Positions 22,766 through 34,690 of a DNA stretch of 64,000 nt are shown here, piece by piece. The notes under the pieces are model-generated. The model made no database searches and was not told the DNA's origin. It saw only the letters and a program-made list of their open reading frames with translations. The position numbers were made by a program, and so were the translations under genes. The stretch is from NCBI GenBank assembly GCA_033819885.1, contig JAQYUZ010000057.1, positions 33,057 to 97,056 on the forward strand. The letters are read 5' to 3'. The DNA comes from Microbotryomycetes sp. JL201. Lineage: Eukaryota > Basidiomycota > Microbotryomycetes. Each line of letters starts with the position of its first letter. The stretch's first letter is position 1.

Positions 22766-24498
22766 ATGCTCGCCGCTGCATGGCATTGGTGGACAGGTAC
22801 GGGTGCGGCGACGCGAGTATCAGTGACACTCTCACAATGCCCTCGTTGACCACCTGTTGCGTACCACAGGCGCGATCGCCGAATGGGTGGCCAGCGACGG
22901 CAACGATGAGGCTCAAACGCCGTCGCACCTGGCCAGCCTGACGCCGTTCCCGCCACTGCCGAGCGAGATCAGAGATCTGATCCTCATGTACACGGTCCCG
23001 TCGCCGTCATATGCCCACGAGGCGCGCCGGACAAGGCTCTTGCTTGCGTACTCGCAATCCGACTCGAGCGCACGGCAAGCTGCACAAGCAGAGACGTACA
23101 GGCACGCGCACTTGTCGACATGGAAGCATGCCAATTTCTTCTTGACGGCCCTCCGCACAAACCCAGGAATGAGCGATATTGTCACGACCGTCAGACTGGG
23201 CAGGTTTGCCGGTGGCACAAGTGGCGACGACAGCACCACGCACACGACACGTCATCGTCCGGCTATCGACGGGCAGTTGCATGCTCAACATGGATGGTGG
23301 GGCAGGGATGGTATTGTTGGACTCGTGCTCGAGCAATGTCCCAACGTCACAGAGCTATGGATTGCAGGACTGTCGGCTTTGTCGCTGCACGAACTGTCTT
23401 TCGGGCAGAGTCAGTTCAAAGTCCGACTGAAGTCCCATTTCAAGAAGCTGACTTTGACGCTCAGGCCTGCGCCAGCTCTATATTGTTGAAACGCGCGTTT
23501 CGCCACATTCAGCACCGTGTGACCCGCTCATGCTCCCTCGCCTCGACACGCTCCACGTTTGGCGCACAATTTTTTCTCACCAGTCATTGGCGATGCTGCT
23601 CAACCCTATCACACTACCCTGCCTGCGCACTCTACACCTATTTTCGATTCATCAAAGTCTCGCGAACGAAAGACCACCACCACCACAAGTTGCCAATCAG
23701 GCTCATCACACGGCAGACGTCCGACAAGCCGCGACAGCGACAACGCACGCAGAAGCTCCGGACGAACCAAACTCCAACTCGCTCGCCATCCTGACTGCAT
23801 CTCTTGCTCAGTTGACAACCACCGGACGACCGGGCTTGGCAATCAACCTCAGTCCGTTCGCCATGACGGCTCCCCTGCTGAGTCATCTCGCTTTGGGATC
23901 TTATGCCACGAGAATCGTGTCGATGCGAGATTTGAAAAGGTGCACTCGAGTCGAGACACTGGATTTGCCATTGACCTTTGTCTTGTCGTTGGCTTGGCAT
24001 CTGGACCAATCGCGAGACCAAGATGACCTAGATTTGTGGGTCAGACCGGAAGGACGTAGTCTTCCGACAGATGGCATCGGTTCAAACTTTGAGTCAGAAT
24101 GGCCGCCAGACAGTTTGATTGCAGTCAGAGTTAGGGACGACGGTCAGACGGGCTTTGCCAACGAACAACCAGCGACGACAAGAGATATACAGAGTGCTTT
24201 AGTCAATGTCGTGGAATGGTTGGACGGACGAGAGAGGACCAAGGACGTCATTGTCACGTTACCGATGGCCTACTCGGACCCTGAATTGCATGACGACGAG
24301 GACGAGGATGCGCCAGACAGTCACAATTCGAACCGGATAACAGAGGCAGTTGAGGAATGGCCATCTGGAAGACCACAAAATGGCAAATTGATCGTATGGA
24401 AAAGCGGACCGTGGGATTCGCCAGATGCCAACGACGCCGGGTTCAATATAAGCACTTGCCTGTGGCGAAAACACGTTCGACGACGACTCTGTATGTAG
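22766..24498 (+). CDS. F-box/LRR-like hypothetical protein
   Basis: Exons 22766-22796, 22870-23409, 23465-24498; 534 residues. The start MLAAAWHWWTGAIAEWVAS needs removal of a 73-nt intron. LPSEIRDLILMYTVPSPSYA at about residue 45 looks like the F-box-like or 'domain found at N-terminus of fungal hypothetical proteins' pattern. It is followed by leucine-rich stretches (NVTELWIAGLSALSLHELS; PRLDTLHVWRTIF; CLRTLHLFSIHQSL) spaced like irregular LRRs. Such proteins often act as substrate adaptors of SCF ubiquitin ligases, but that is inference. The last residues after FNISTCLW may come from an unspliced intron, so the C-terminus is uncertain. Divergent from the C2H2 gene with a 237-bp shared promoter. 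Confidence 0.6.
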
Positions 24499-24561
24499 TT
24501 GTACACTCTATGCTCCTCGTGTCATGTTCATCGCGTGCTGTGATGCCCGATCGTGCCTATG

Positions 24562-25412
24562 CTATTGTCGTATCGGTGGTTTCGTCGTTGTCTCTGCCGC
24601 GACACGCTTGACTTGTCCGTCTTCGTGACTCGACACTTCCAAAGCCAACTGGAGACACTCCTTTGCCGTCAATTGTCCTCGTGCGAACCTCTCGTAGCCG
24701 ATTCTAGACGACGCTGTGTCCAGCATAGCGTCGGGCCCGTACGCGGCAATCATGGCAACGCAAACAGTCACGTCCGCCGTTAATCCAGACACGATCGAAG
24801 AGAACGACGGGTGTTCGAACCAGTGCAGACGATACACGGACGTGGGCGTCGGCCATTCGTAATCAGCAAAACCGTACACGACAGGTGGTTCAGGCGCCGT
24901 ACGAAGAAACATGTCAATGGGCGCGTGAAAGATGCTTGACACTTCCGACGGATTGGCTTTAAGAGTGGAGTCAAGGTACGAAGGAGCGTCAAAAACGTTG
25001 AGAAAGTAAACGACCGGAATCACAATGAGAAAGTTGCGAGAGACGAATGCGGGCAATGTTGTGACGTGCACAAGATTCGTAGACGGCTCGAGAGGCAAGC
25101 CAACTTCTTCATTTGCTTCACGAAGCTGTGAGCAGAGCATGCAGTGTGTTAGCTCCCGATGAACTGTGCGAACGAAAGCTTGGGCTCGCCACTCACGGCC
25201 GTGTGGTTTATCGTGTCGTCACCGGGCTCATACCTCCCACCCGGCAAAGCCGTCTCGCCGGGATGACTTCTCAACTTTGTGCTTCTCGTCGTGTATGTCG
25301 CCGCGAGCCTGCCTTGTGCGTCAATGTGCAAAAGTACGAGGACGGCCGCGAGCTTTTGCGTGGGGTACCTGACAAAGAGCGGTCGAGCAGCAAGGGTGAT
25401 CGAAGCTTGCAT
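24562..25412 (-). CDS. Nudix hydrolase of the CoA-pyrophosphatase (NUDT7/PCD1) type
   Basis: Exons 25412-25197 and 25125-24562 (71-nt intron); 259 residues from the ATG at 25412. The Nudix box GGRYEPGDDTINHTA-LREANEEVGLPL is assembled across the intron (G-x5-E-x7-REANEEVG). The preceding KLRSHPGETALPGG is the NUDT7/8/PCD1 signature. These enzymes split CoA or oxidised CoA into phosphopantetheine and adenosine 3',5'-bisphosphate in peroxisomes or mitochondria. No C-terminal SKL is seen (ends KPPIRQ). Upstream, 25613-25437 is an in-frame-looking leader (MGSPVPAQSTTT... LERLHDFKADDLDAQ) followed by gtaagc that probably is the real N-terminus, but I could not join it in phase. Confidence 0.75.
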
Positions 25413-25436
25413 GATGAGCTAGACGGATCCAAGCTT

Positions 25437-25613
25437 ACTGTGCATCGAGATCGTCTGCTTTAAAATCGTGCAACCGCTCGAGCCCCTCGCGTGCAGATGT
25501 CGTTGTATGCTCGGGCAGAGTGTTCAAGACTTGTTTGAGCAAGTTATTTGAGCTCGAAGTGTGTTGCCCTTGATTGACGGTCGTCGTGGACTGTGCAGGT
25601 ACGGGTGATCCCA
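25437..25613 (-). other. Possible first exon of the Nudix gene
   Basis: Open frame from ATG 25613 ending DLDAQ-stop, with a donor-like gtaagc over the stop. The product LLKQVLNTLPEHTTTSAREGL looks real, but no acceptor downstream gives the right phase, so linkage to the Nudix CDS is unproven. Confidence 0.35.
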
Positions 25614-25855
25614 TGGCACGGGCGGACCGATGAGCGCCCGCGCGTGTGTAGGAGACTTTTTATGAAAGGGGTGCGCGCACAGATGCTATGAACGGGCGGC
25701 TTCCTAGCAGTTTGGTCACGTTTGCAGCGAGGTCAAGATGTGAGCTTGCAAGTCGATCGTCGCTCAAGACTGTCTGCTTCATTGCACACGCCAGAACAAT
25801 CCCGGAAGCACGCCCAATGTGTGCCGCGAGATAACATCCTACTAATATCTCGGCG

Positions 25856-27532
25856 ATGCAAGGAACACACCTCGAACCTGATGCCAGCTCAAACCGGTCG
25901 AGCACAGGCCTCGTTCTTACCGCTCCGCCTGCACCTGTCTACATCCTGCGCGGACACGTCGCATGCATCAATGCTCTCACATTCAGTCCTGACGCTCTGT
26001 CGTTGTACTCGGGGTGCGTGCATCCCTGTCTCACGAGAAAGTTCGTGCTGACTCTGCTTTGTACGGCAACGTGATCAAGCGACGCCGATGGATGGGTAGC
26101 CATTTGGGATCTGATCACATTCAGACCCCGCGCATTTTGGAAGGCGCACGATGCCGGCGTGTTGACGATTGAGCCTCTCGGCCCAACTGGCCTGGTCACG
26201 TGAGCGGCGCCATTCGAGGCAGGAACAACGTACGAAGGCTTACCGTTGCCACGATTCGGAGTTCAGACACGGGAGAGACAATATGGTTCGACATTTCACG
26301 TTGCCATCGACCGAATTGAGCATCACAAGAGTCGCTGCTTCAGCTGTCCCAAGCCCAAAGAATCCGACGACGATCAATCCAGATTGGCAAATGGACGTCA
26401 ACGCGCTCGCTTTCAGCAAAATGTCCCTGCTTCTCCTCTCAAGCACGACGACGCAACAAGCACTTGTGGCCGTGCCGGCTCTGACGAAAGACGAACTTGT
26501 GCGCAGCTAATTCTCTTGTGACCCGACTCGTCTGCAGAAGTCTGACTTGTCTCACTTCTGTGTCCAGATCGACATCTTCCATCTGCCAAGTCACAGTCGG
26601 ATACATCGCTCAATCGGAGCCGACACATTTCCCATCGGAGACAAAACAGGCACGTCACACAAGCCAGAGTTCTGCTCGAGTCTGAAAACTCAAATTTGCC
26701 TTGGCCCACAGGCACAGTCATGACTTTGAAACTGTTTGTCCCTCCTCAAAGCTCATCAAAGAGTCCTCTGCATTTACTAGCCGGCTACGAAGACGGTCGA
26801 GTGGCGCATTTCCGTTTCGTCGGTCCAGCGATTGAAGCGACGGAACCGCCTTCACGAAAGAGAGATGAAGGGCAAGGCTGGGAGTTGATATGGGATGTCA
26901 AATGCCATCGTGAAGCAGGTCAGTTCAATGCTGACCTTTTTCGCGCTGCAATCTGACCAAAGTTCTTTGAACGCACATCAAAAGTTATGGACCTCGCGTT
27001 GATGCCCGACAAGCAAAATGCTTGGTCGTGCGGAGCAGATCATTACTTGTGCAAATACAATCTGTTCTCGCTGCAAGAAAGCGAGAGATATAACAAGCTG
27101 GAGACGCCGTACCCCGGTAGGTCGTCGTTGTCCGTCAGAGACGATGGCAGACTTCTGGCGGTCACGGGATGGGATGGCGAGTAAGTCATTTGTTTTCGTT
27201 CACGTTTCCCCATTTTTCTTTTTTCGCGCGTTTCCGAACCGACTCTGAAGCGAGAATTTTTTTGAAATTGATTCAACAGGCTGCGGTTGTATTCTGGAAA
27301 GACTGGCAAACCTTTGGCAGTCTTGTCGTATCACCGGTCAAGCTTGCAAGCAAGTGCTTTTAGCCCATTGCCGTCAAACTCGACAGTCACGCAAACACAG
27401 CGACAGCAGCACTCTGACTTAGACAAGTTGGACGATTCAGAAGACGACATGTCAAATTCAAGAGCCTGGTTGGCCGTCGGTGGCAAGGACGAGAGAATTT
27501 CACTTTGGGAGCCGTATCCCCTCTCGGAATAG
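25856..27532 (+). CDS. ASA1: ASTRA-associated WD40 protein Asa1-like
   Basis: Seven exons: 25856-26013, 26080-26199, 26267-26498, 26568-26649, 26712-26918, 26985-27180, 27280-27532; 415 residues. The start region APVYILRGHVACINALTFSPD, then SGDADGWVAIWDLITFRP..FWKAHDAGVL, THGRDN and the end GGKDERISLWEPYPLSE match Asa1/GNB1L-type beta-propellers. Asa1 belongs to the ASTRA (Tel2-Tti1-Tti2) assembly that matures PIKK kinases. Intron 4 (26650-26711) begins gcacgt and lies between repeated cacaggcac motifs, so its boundaries can slide (see findings). The N-terminal leader before the first WD repeat is short, as in the family. Confidence 0.85.
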
Positions 27533-27782
27533 CCCGATACACGAATGTGACGATTTGTATGCTAGCGACATGCGGTTGACAGACATAAAAGGTTTGGGAT
27601 GAATGCTGAATGAATGACAACTGTGCGTTTGCACGTCTCGGCCAAAGAGAATCTTGAACCGAGCTACACTACGAAACATCTGGACCCAAAAAAAAAAAAA
27701 CCCGATTCTAGAAAGAAATCATGCAGACGAAAACCATGCGCCGGCAAAGCCAACTTTTAAGGATTGAGCAACATGCACGAGC

Positions 27783-30396
27783 CTAGTGGTGACCGTTCAT
27801 CGTCATGTGATTCAATTCGAGCAGAGGATGATACATCTGATTCTTGACGTGTGCCAACAGTTGAGCGTCATTCTGGCCTCTCAACTCTTGTGCACGATCG
27901 ACGCCAAGTTTTTGAGCGGCCTTGATGACGCCGACGGCGATTGTCATCGAAACTTCGCGAATCTGTCGACACATGTGCACAAAGAAAATCAGTTGAGAAT
28001 CCTGCGGTGAGCGAGATGTATGAAGACTGACCCTCTCAACATCGGGGTACAGCAAGTTTCGCTCCTTCTCGTCGGGCGTCAACGAATCGGCGAGGCTTTG
28101 AGCAGCGGCGTGCACCAAATCCTCAGGGATCGTCTTGACCTTTGCCAAGATGGCTCCGAGACCGAGACCAGGGAAGATGTACTGCAGACTCGATCCGTCA
28201 GAATGTTTCCAGCCGCGGCAAGTCATTTACGATGCCGGAAACTGACCATGTTGTTACCCTGTCCCGGCTCGTACCTCTTGCCTTCGAATTGAACGGGGTC
28301 GAAAGGAGAACCTGAAGCGTACAGAACGGCGCCCTTTGTGCCTTCAACGGCCTCTTCGAACGTGCACTCTGCTTGAGCCACCGGGTTCGACAACGCAAAC
28401 ACGATCGGTCGCTTGTTGATCTTGCCCATGAACTCGAGAATCTCTTTCGTGAACGTGCCACCGACGGTAGACAAGCCCAACAAGGCGGTAGGTCTGACGT
28501 GCTCGACAACCTCCTTCAGCGTCTTGAGGCGGGGCACATCGTCTGACCTGGCAAGGTATTTCTTGTGCTCCGGCAGCTCGTCACCTCGATTATTTGCCAC
28601 AAGACCCTGGAAACGGATCATTCAAGCGCGTGGAACCCGTCAGCCATGTGCATCGACGTGCCGGCGCGCGCTCGGTACTGACCCTCGAGTCGACCAGCCA
28701 AAACTTGCTCCTGGCCTCTTCTTCCGTCATGCCCTGCTTCTCAAAGTACTTGCAAATGGTCTCTGCGACACCGACACCACTTGAACCGGCGCCAAAGAAC
28801 AAGATTCGTTGATCTTTCAACGAGATGCCCGTCAATTGGAATGCCCGGATGGCGCCAGCCAAGACGACAGCGCCAGTGCCCTGAATGTCGTCGTTGAAGC
28901 AAGGGTACCTGTCCCGGTGAGCTGACAGCAGAGGGAACGCCAACGTCGTGTGGAAATCTTCGAATTGAATGATCTGCGGACAGAGGTGAGCAGGGGCTGT
29001 TGCATCGATTGCGGATCACGAACCATGTTTGGGAACACGCGGTGCATTTCTCGCATAAAGACGTCCATGAATTTCTGCAACACGTCGAATGAGCTGTGTC
29101 CAGCAAGTTTATGCGGAAGGAGCTGAGCTGACCTCGCAAGCCTCGTCAGGCAGGCGGCGCTCTCGCAATCCAATGTACAGCGGATCGGCCAGCAACTTTT
29201 CGTTGTCTGTACCGAAATCGATGGCGATGGGCAGAGTCTGCAAAGATGACCAGGTCAGACTCGTATGCTTGGGCTGCCAGAGGTGAGCACGCAGAACTTG
29301 CCGCTTTTGGGTTGACACCGCCTGCTGCGACGTACAAGCTGAGCTTGCCCTGACTGATTCCCATACCACCGACGCCCAAATCGCCCAAACCCAGCACGCG
29401 CGAACCGTCTGTAACGACACAGATCTCCATTTGCTCCTTTCCGACGCGGCAGGCGAGGCCGTCGAGAATTTTGCCGATATTGGGCAAGTCATGGTAAGAA
29501 AGATACAAAGCGCCAGCTGGAGTTGCATATGATGATGGCGGTGGGAAGATGAGCGACCAGTTCTGGCATGCCAAACCTGCAAATCGATCCGGATCAGTTT
29601 TGGGTCCTGAGCGCGACACGAATAGCACCGAGCCGAGTGGGGGGGGGGGGGGGGGGGGAAAGCAAACATTGAATTAGCGAAAGTAAACCATGACGGTATT
29701 TAAAATGATTGCCTCCAATTTAATAAAAAAAAACAGTTCAATAAAAAAAAAACCAAACGGCAAACAAAACAAATNNNNNNNNNNACGCGCTGGGCGTCAC
29801 GCGGCTGAGAGTGACCGCGCCCCGCCCGCCCCCCCCCCCCCGCCCCGCCGCCCCCCCCCCCCCCCCCCCCCCCGGTCAAGATGAGCTGCTCCGAACGTAC
29901 CGATGACGGGAGTGTAAATGAGTGGCTGCAAGGGATGTCGAACAATCGGTGCATGTCAGTCAAATCGATCCGGGACTGAATACCAATGCGTGGTCACGCG
30001 ACTCGTGACGAGAATTGGCCGGACAGCGGTCAAAGTAATTGTCCGTCCGCACAGTCCGCCGCGGGCGAGTAGGCTGGAGGAGGAAAGATAGCAGGCGAGA
30101 CGACCTACACAGCATTCTTTCATGTTGCCTCCGACGAGAGCGTAAAAGATGTTTTCATTTCTGCTCTTCAAGCTGGTCAAGTACGTGTACTTTTCCAAGT
30201 CTCCAGGGATGCTCCTGCGAAGGTTCAGAACCTCGCGTGAGCTGCTAGCGACCGAGCGAAAGCAGAGAGACGCTTGAGTTGCGCACCTCAATCGTGCAAG
30301 AGCTCGCTGCACAAGAACTTCCTTTGTGCCAGAGTTTGTTGGCAGCACGCCGCCGGGCAAGTTTGGACTCGGGGCGATCTTGGCTTTCGGGTCCAT
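27783..30396 (-). CDS. NAD(P)-dependent malic enzyme
   Basis: Ten exons: 30396-30287, 30214-30109, 29925-29901, 29576-29302, 29237-29133, 29074-29024, 28973-28683, 28606-28247, 28181-28032, 27962-27783; 550 residues. Family landmarks: LEKYTYLTSLKSRNENIFY, PLIYTPVIG, VVTDGSRVLGLGDLG, DPLYIGLRERR, FNDDIQGTGAVVLAG, the Rossmann motif GAGSSGVGVAETI and GLSTVGG. It oxidatively decarboxylates malate to pyruvate. Between NSGTK and VQRALARLRS the usual FTLEER..GLLPP stretch (about 25 residues) is missing. The frame upstream of ATG 30396 encodes RRLFSSSPFA, like a mitochondrial presequence, but has no ATG. Intron 29577-29900 contains homopolymers and ten N. Intron 29238-29301 is GC-AG. Confidence 0.9.
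29641..29876. other. Assembly gap flanked by poly-G and poly-C tracts inside an intron
   Basis: A run of about 18 G at 29641-29658, A-rich runs near 29728-29750, ten N at 29775-29784, then long C runs at about 29829-29873. All lie within one malic-enzyme intron, so the coding exons are unaffected, but local order and length are unreliable. Confidence 0.9.
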
Positions 30397-31509
30397 TGCG
30401 AAAGGTGAAGACGAGAACAAACGGCGTGGACTGACAGTCGAACAGCTGGTGAGCGCAGACGGTCGGCCGAGCGCGTCAAAGATCGGACGCGTGCGTACGA
30501 AAATGGTGGGCAAGAGGACGAGGGGACCGAGCGGCGCTTTCGTTGGGAGTCAAAAAAAGAACGGCGCCGCAACACCGATTCCGGAGAATATTTCGACTGC
30601 ACACCATCGAATCGCCGTCAATTGAAAGACTTTTGCCTGCATTGACATCTGCTCCTGTCTACATGCTCCCCAACTCACTGAACTAAAACGGAAATGGTAC
30701 CGAGCCGAGGTTTGCGAGGACTGAATCTAAATGCGAACCGAATTCCCATACAAGGCGTCAGATGGCCGATTCTCTTGCCAAGTAGCACCGTGTCATGCGA
30801 AAGCGGCTCAGCATTCCGACTGAGCGAACGAGCGTGCTCGGTTCGGCTTATGTCGGAACTGCGCGATTGTACCGCTCGTGCAGAAACCTGTCAGATTCCG
30901 ACGACGGAGGATGACGTCCCGTTGACGAGCTTCAATTGATTGAATGCCAAAGCGATTCGCTGTGCCTTTTGAAATCAGGCACGACTCGGTCACGCTGGCA
31001 GCGCTCACGTCCGACCCGCTTTGAACTTTTTGGCCCGTAACAAGGTCACGTGAACCAGACACGAAGCTGAGACTTACGAGGGGAAGGAGGCGACGAGACG
31101 CTAAAGAGGAGGGAGGAGGAAAAGGAAAGGTGAAAGATGATCAGCAAGCTCTACGTGACTTGCCGGTCATCTTCGCGGGGCTCCTCTTTGACTCGTTTCC
31201 AAAGAACCCGGGACACTGGCGCGTGAAAGCGCGAATTATTCCGCTGAAAGCTTCAAGATGATCAATGCCAGTCTTTTCAACGAGCCTGATGATAGGATCA
31301 CGCGAGACTAGACACCTCCTGGAGCCGAACACGATGTCAACCCGGATCAAAAGTGACCGGGCCTGTGCAGCCGGCGGTTGTTTACGTTTCGAGTGCAAGT
31401 GTGTACCTCAGAAAACACTTTGGCATTGCAAGCTTTATCAAGGTGGTCACTGTCTTTGCCACGAACAATGTTTGTACAACACGCCGATTTCTTCCACACT
31501 CGGTCAGGT
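30397..31509. other. Intergenic region, malic enzyme / thioredoxin-like
   Basis: About 1.1 kb. The first 120 bp may contain an unrecognised 5' exon of the malic enzyme. The rest shows only short, unsupported open frames and A/G-rich tracts near 31090-31140. Confidence 0.45.
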
Positions 31510-32017
31510 TTATTGTTGCTTGATACTCTTGATGAATGTACCAAGCGTGCGCTGCGAGCGGTAAGAATGTCAGCACAGACTGCACGGTGCTCGATGTGTA
31601 GTGTTACGCGCCTCGACTTCGGCAATGTTGCCCGTCTTGATCTCTTTCTGTTCGCCGCGGTTGTGGAAGCGGAAAGTTGGGGCGAGTTTAACGCCAGACG
31701 TCATAGCCACCTCCTGCTGGTCGCAAATGTCGACAGAATAGTAGTCGACGTCCGGGAAGCGTTCGGCGAGTTTTTTGAATTGGGGAGCGATGGCCTTGCT
31801 GTAGCGCATGCTACGACTCAGCCGCGGTCCACAAAGTCGATCAAGGGCTCAACTTACGAGCTTTCGTCCCACGGAGCCAGGTACTCGATGGCAACGGGCT
31901 TGTCTGAAGCAACCTGTGCGACCGAAAAGTAAGTAAGCCCACTTTTTTCGATACAAGACTGCACCCACTCACAATGTCTTTGTACTGCTGCTCAGACTTG
32001 ATGGCGGTCACACCCAT
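31510..32017 (-). CDS. Thioredoxin-fold protein lacking the CxxC active site
   Basis: Exons 32017-31973, 31913-31858, 31810-31618, 31551-31510; 111 residues, a full thioredoxin. The chain follows the fold closely: KPVAIEYLAPW..., IAPQFKKLAERFPDVDYYSVDICDQQEVA, GVKLAPTFRFHNRGEQKEIKTG (with the cis-proline in APTF) and the final helix LGTFIKSIKQQ. Where thioredoxins have WCGPC, this one reads WDESSMRYSKAIAP, so both catalytic cysteines are absent. It therefore cannot be a dithiol reductase; a binding or chaperone role is possible. The 47-nt intron 31811-31857 falls exactly at the active-site position. The last donor (gtcgag) is less certain, but every phase closes. Confidence 0.8.
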
Positions 32018-33069
32018 CTTGACGTATGTGAGTTTGTAGGTAGTTGACGGTGGGTGCCTGATGGAAGTGGGGCAAGTGCCATCAGCGAGCTGCGCAGTGT
32101 GTCCAAGAGTGTGAAGAGCGGTGGTCGGTCGTATTGCGATCAAATCACTGGTCAAGGCGATGCTGTCCAACATCAGAGATGTGCTGCGCCAGAGGTTCGG
32201 CAGAGTTCGATTTGGCTCGTGTGCGAACAACGTGGAAGCGAGCGTTGGAAACGCTGGCGGCGGCTTCTTTGGGGGCAGGCGAAGTCTGACACAGACTCGT
32301 TCGGATCATGTGCGCGTTCTCCCTGTTCAAGGTGCCGACACACAGCGGCGCAGGCCGGACCCGATGACGTGTGGGGCCGACGACGAGCACGGTCACGCGA
32401 GTGTGCAAGCCATCGGCAGTCGACCGCATGCGACCTTGAGCAAGAGTCGGTGACTCACGTAGGTGCGTGGACTCGCAGGCTACGACGTGTGTTTGGGAGA
32501 ACTCTAAGGGAAATAGACACCTCGGCAAAGTGTGGGGGTCATCCTCTGGAAAATACAGGGGCCATGCCCGAGCATCGACTCTCGGACAAGCGCTTTTGAT
32601 AAGCACTTGGGTCAAGTATCAGACAAGGTCTGAGCTCTGTCGTGCGGCCCCCTTTCGTGCATCGCCTTCCGACCTGCTGCGCAAATTGTCGAGGAGCGAG
32701 GTCCGAGCTCCGCGAGACTCGCCTTTCCTCCACTTTCTAGCTGCTGAGCGTGCCATGAATGTTTTCAGCAGACTCAAAGGTGCGTCTCGGTGTACGCTGT
32801 GGTCTTTCTCGTGCGATGTTGGCTTTGGGTTGCCGGACGAGGCCCGAGCGTCACGACTTTCGTCGGTCAACTGCTGCATTTCAGACCTTGAAGCGCCGTC
32901 ATAGGGTGTGTCCGGGCTCCAAAATTGGCTACATGGGCGCCGGACCCACCCGAAAGCCTTTCGCAAGCTGTGCATGACGCGTTCGGCGTTGGCTCCTCTG
33001 CGCGACAACGAAGCCGAGCTCTCGTACGAGCACTACTGACATACAAATGAACCAGCGTCTGTACCAGGA
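32018..33069. other. Intergenic region, no gene recognised
   Basis: About 1.05 kb between divergent genes. Overlapping open frames on both strands (for example 32619-33008 minus, 32145-32615 minus) show no conserved motif or convincing intron pattern. Confidence 0.45.
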
Positions 33070-34288
33070 ATGGGATCGGAGAAGACCTCGCAGTCACACG
33101 TTGACAATACAGGTCTTGCGCCCGGCACTGTACAGGTACAACGGCGCAGATTTGGGCTAGGTAGATTCGCACTGGAAGTGAGTTTACTCTTGAGCCTCTT
33201 TCATCAGATGTGCAATGCTCTTCACAGTTGAACCCTCGAACGCAGCTGACGCTTTCCGCGCCACCGATCACAGGAAGAAGGCTCACGGACCTATCTTGTC
33301 GTTCACACTCTGCAAACGTTCTTCTCCTTTATCGGCGTGTGCATATATATCGCCATAGTCGCCCATCAATCGAAATTCGACGTCGGACCTTCGTTCCTGG
33401 CCGTGCTCGGGTTGCTTGTGAATTTGATCGCTCTGCTGGTTGGAACTCTGTTGCTTGCGACGCCTTTGATGGCCGAAAGGACCGGTTTTTTCAGCTCTGT
33501 CGACCGTATCACGCGTCAGATCAGGTTCTCGGCCATGCTCGGAGGCTCTATGCTCGTTCTGCTGTTCATTCTATGGTAAGCACGATGCGCACATCTCGGT
33601 ACTTGCTATTTCGGCTGATGAAGTCTGCCAGTCTCGCCACGACAATATCTGCAAACGTTGCCGGATGCAAAGATCCACTGAAAGATCCGCATGCCGATCA
33701 CGAGGCGTACGTTGCCACACTTGAAGGTTTCTGTCGCAATAAGGGCGCCGGTGCCGCTTTCTTCTGGCTGGCCTTTTGTGCGTTCTGACGATTTGCCCTC
33801 TCCGAATTCGCGTTGACGGGATTGTCGCAGTCGCGTGGAGCCTCAATCTCGGCCTAATTCTGCTCAAATTCTATCATGCCAGAAAGAATCCGATGGCGAG
33901 TGCATTTGTGCCTCCAACGCCGTCATTTCAGTACACGACGCCGGCAGATGAAGAGGCTTTTGACGCCAACGATGACCGAGTCGACCCTTTCACAGACAAG
34001 GACGACCGTCGAGAACCTGCGGGCTATCGACCAAGCGGCGACTATTATGATGGCAGACTTTACGATGAAGAGGACGCCCCGCCAGGCTATGGCCGTCAGC
34101 GAGGCGATGTCTACCATCCGGAAACCAGAGATCCGTTTGAGGAAACGGGATTGGATGAGAGGGCGTACGAGGCTCATGACCCTTATGAACAAATTCGAAG
34201 GGTACATTACCTAGACACGTTCGTCTGCCAAGCTGACCCATTCGACTCGCAGTCCATGGAACAGCGCTCTCAGACGCCAAAATATTAA
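33070..34288 (+). CDS. Four-helix MARVEL-like membrane protein
   Basis: Exons 33070-33177, 33274-33575, 33632-33777, 33831-34201, 34253-34288; 320 residues. Four hydrophobic segments: LQTFFSFIGVCIYIAIV, FLAVLGLLVNLIALLVGTLLL, FSAMLGGSMLVLLFILCLATTI and AAFFWLAFFAWSLNLGLILL. The extracytoplasmic-type loop between helices 3 and 4 carries two Cys. The cytoplasmic tail is acidic and Pro/Tyr/Arg-rich (FTDKDDRREPAGYRPSGDYY). The topology fits MARVEL-domain proteins such as the Nce102/eisosome class. Exact family unproven. The ATG at 33070 is preferred over 33050 because only it keeps the frame to the first donor. Confidence 0.7.
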
Positions 34289-34690
34289 ATCCTTGTATTT
34301 CGTGTATCGCGACCTGGAGGGCTCTCGCGAGTATGACTCTTCATATTGCTGGCAATGATGATTTGTTATTTTTTCCTGTGGACATGACTGCTCAAGAAAC
34401 AAGTGCTCAAACCAAGTCTTGCGATGGGAAATATCTCGTGCAGGGAAAAGCAAAAAAGATTCACCAAACTGAAGCAGACAATGTATGTCTTTCTCAACCG
34501 AGCAAACGACACTCAGAAAAGTCCGAAGCCCCGTCAAACATTTGGATGACTTCCACCTGCAGCGCTCGCAACCTGAAGCATAGAGCCAGTGCCACTTGCG
34601 AGGCGAGAGACTGCGATAAAAAAATTCGATGAGGAACGTGAATTGTATATCAGGGGAAGTAGCCTTACAGAAACGGCTCCGAGGATGTTC
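34289..34690. other. Convergent intergenic stretch
   Basis: About 400 bp between two 3' ends; AT-richer than average, nothing recognised. Confidence 0.4.

Noticed and set aside
28413-29669. Antisense open frames across the malic enzyme
   Set aside because: They follow the codon structure of the enzyme on the other strand and carry no motif.
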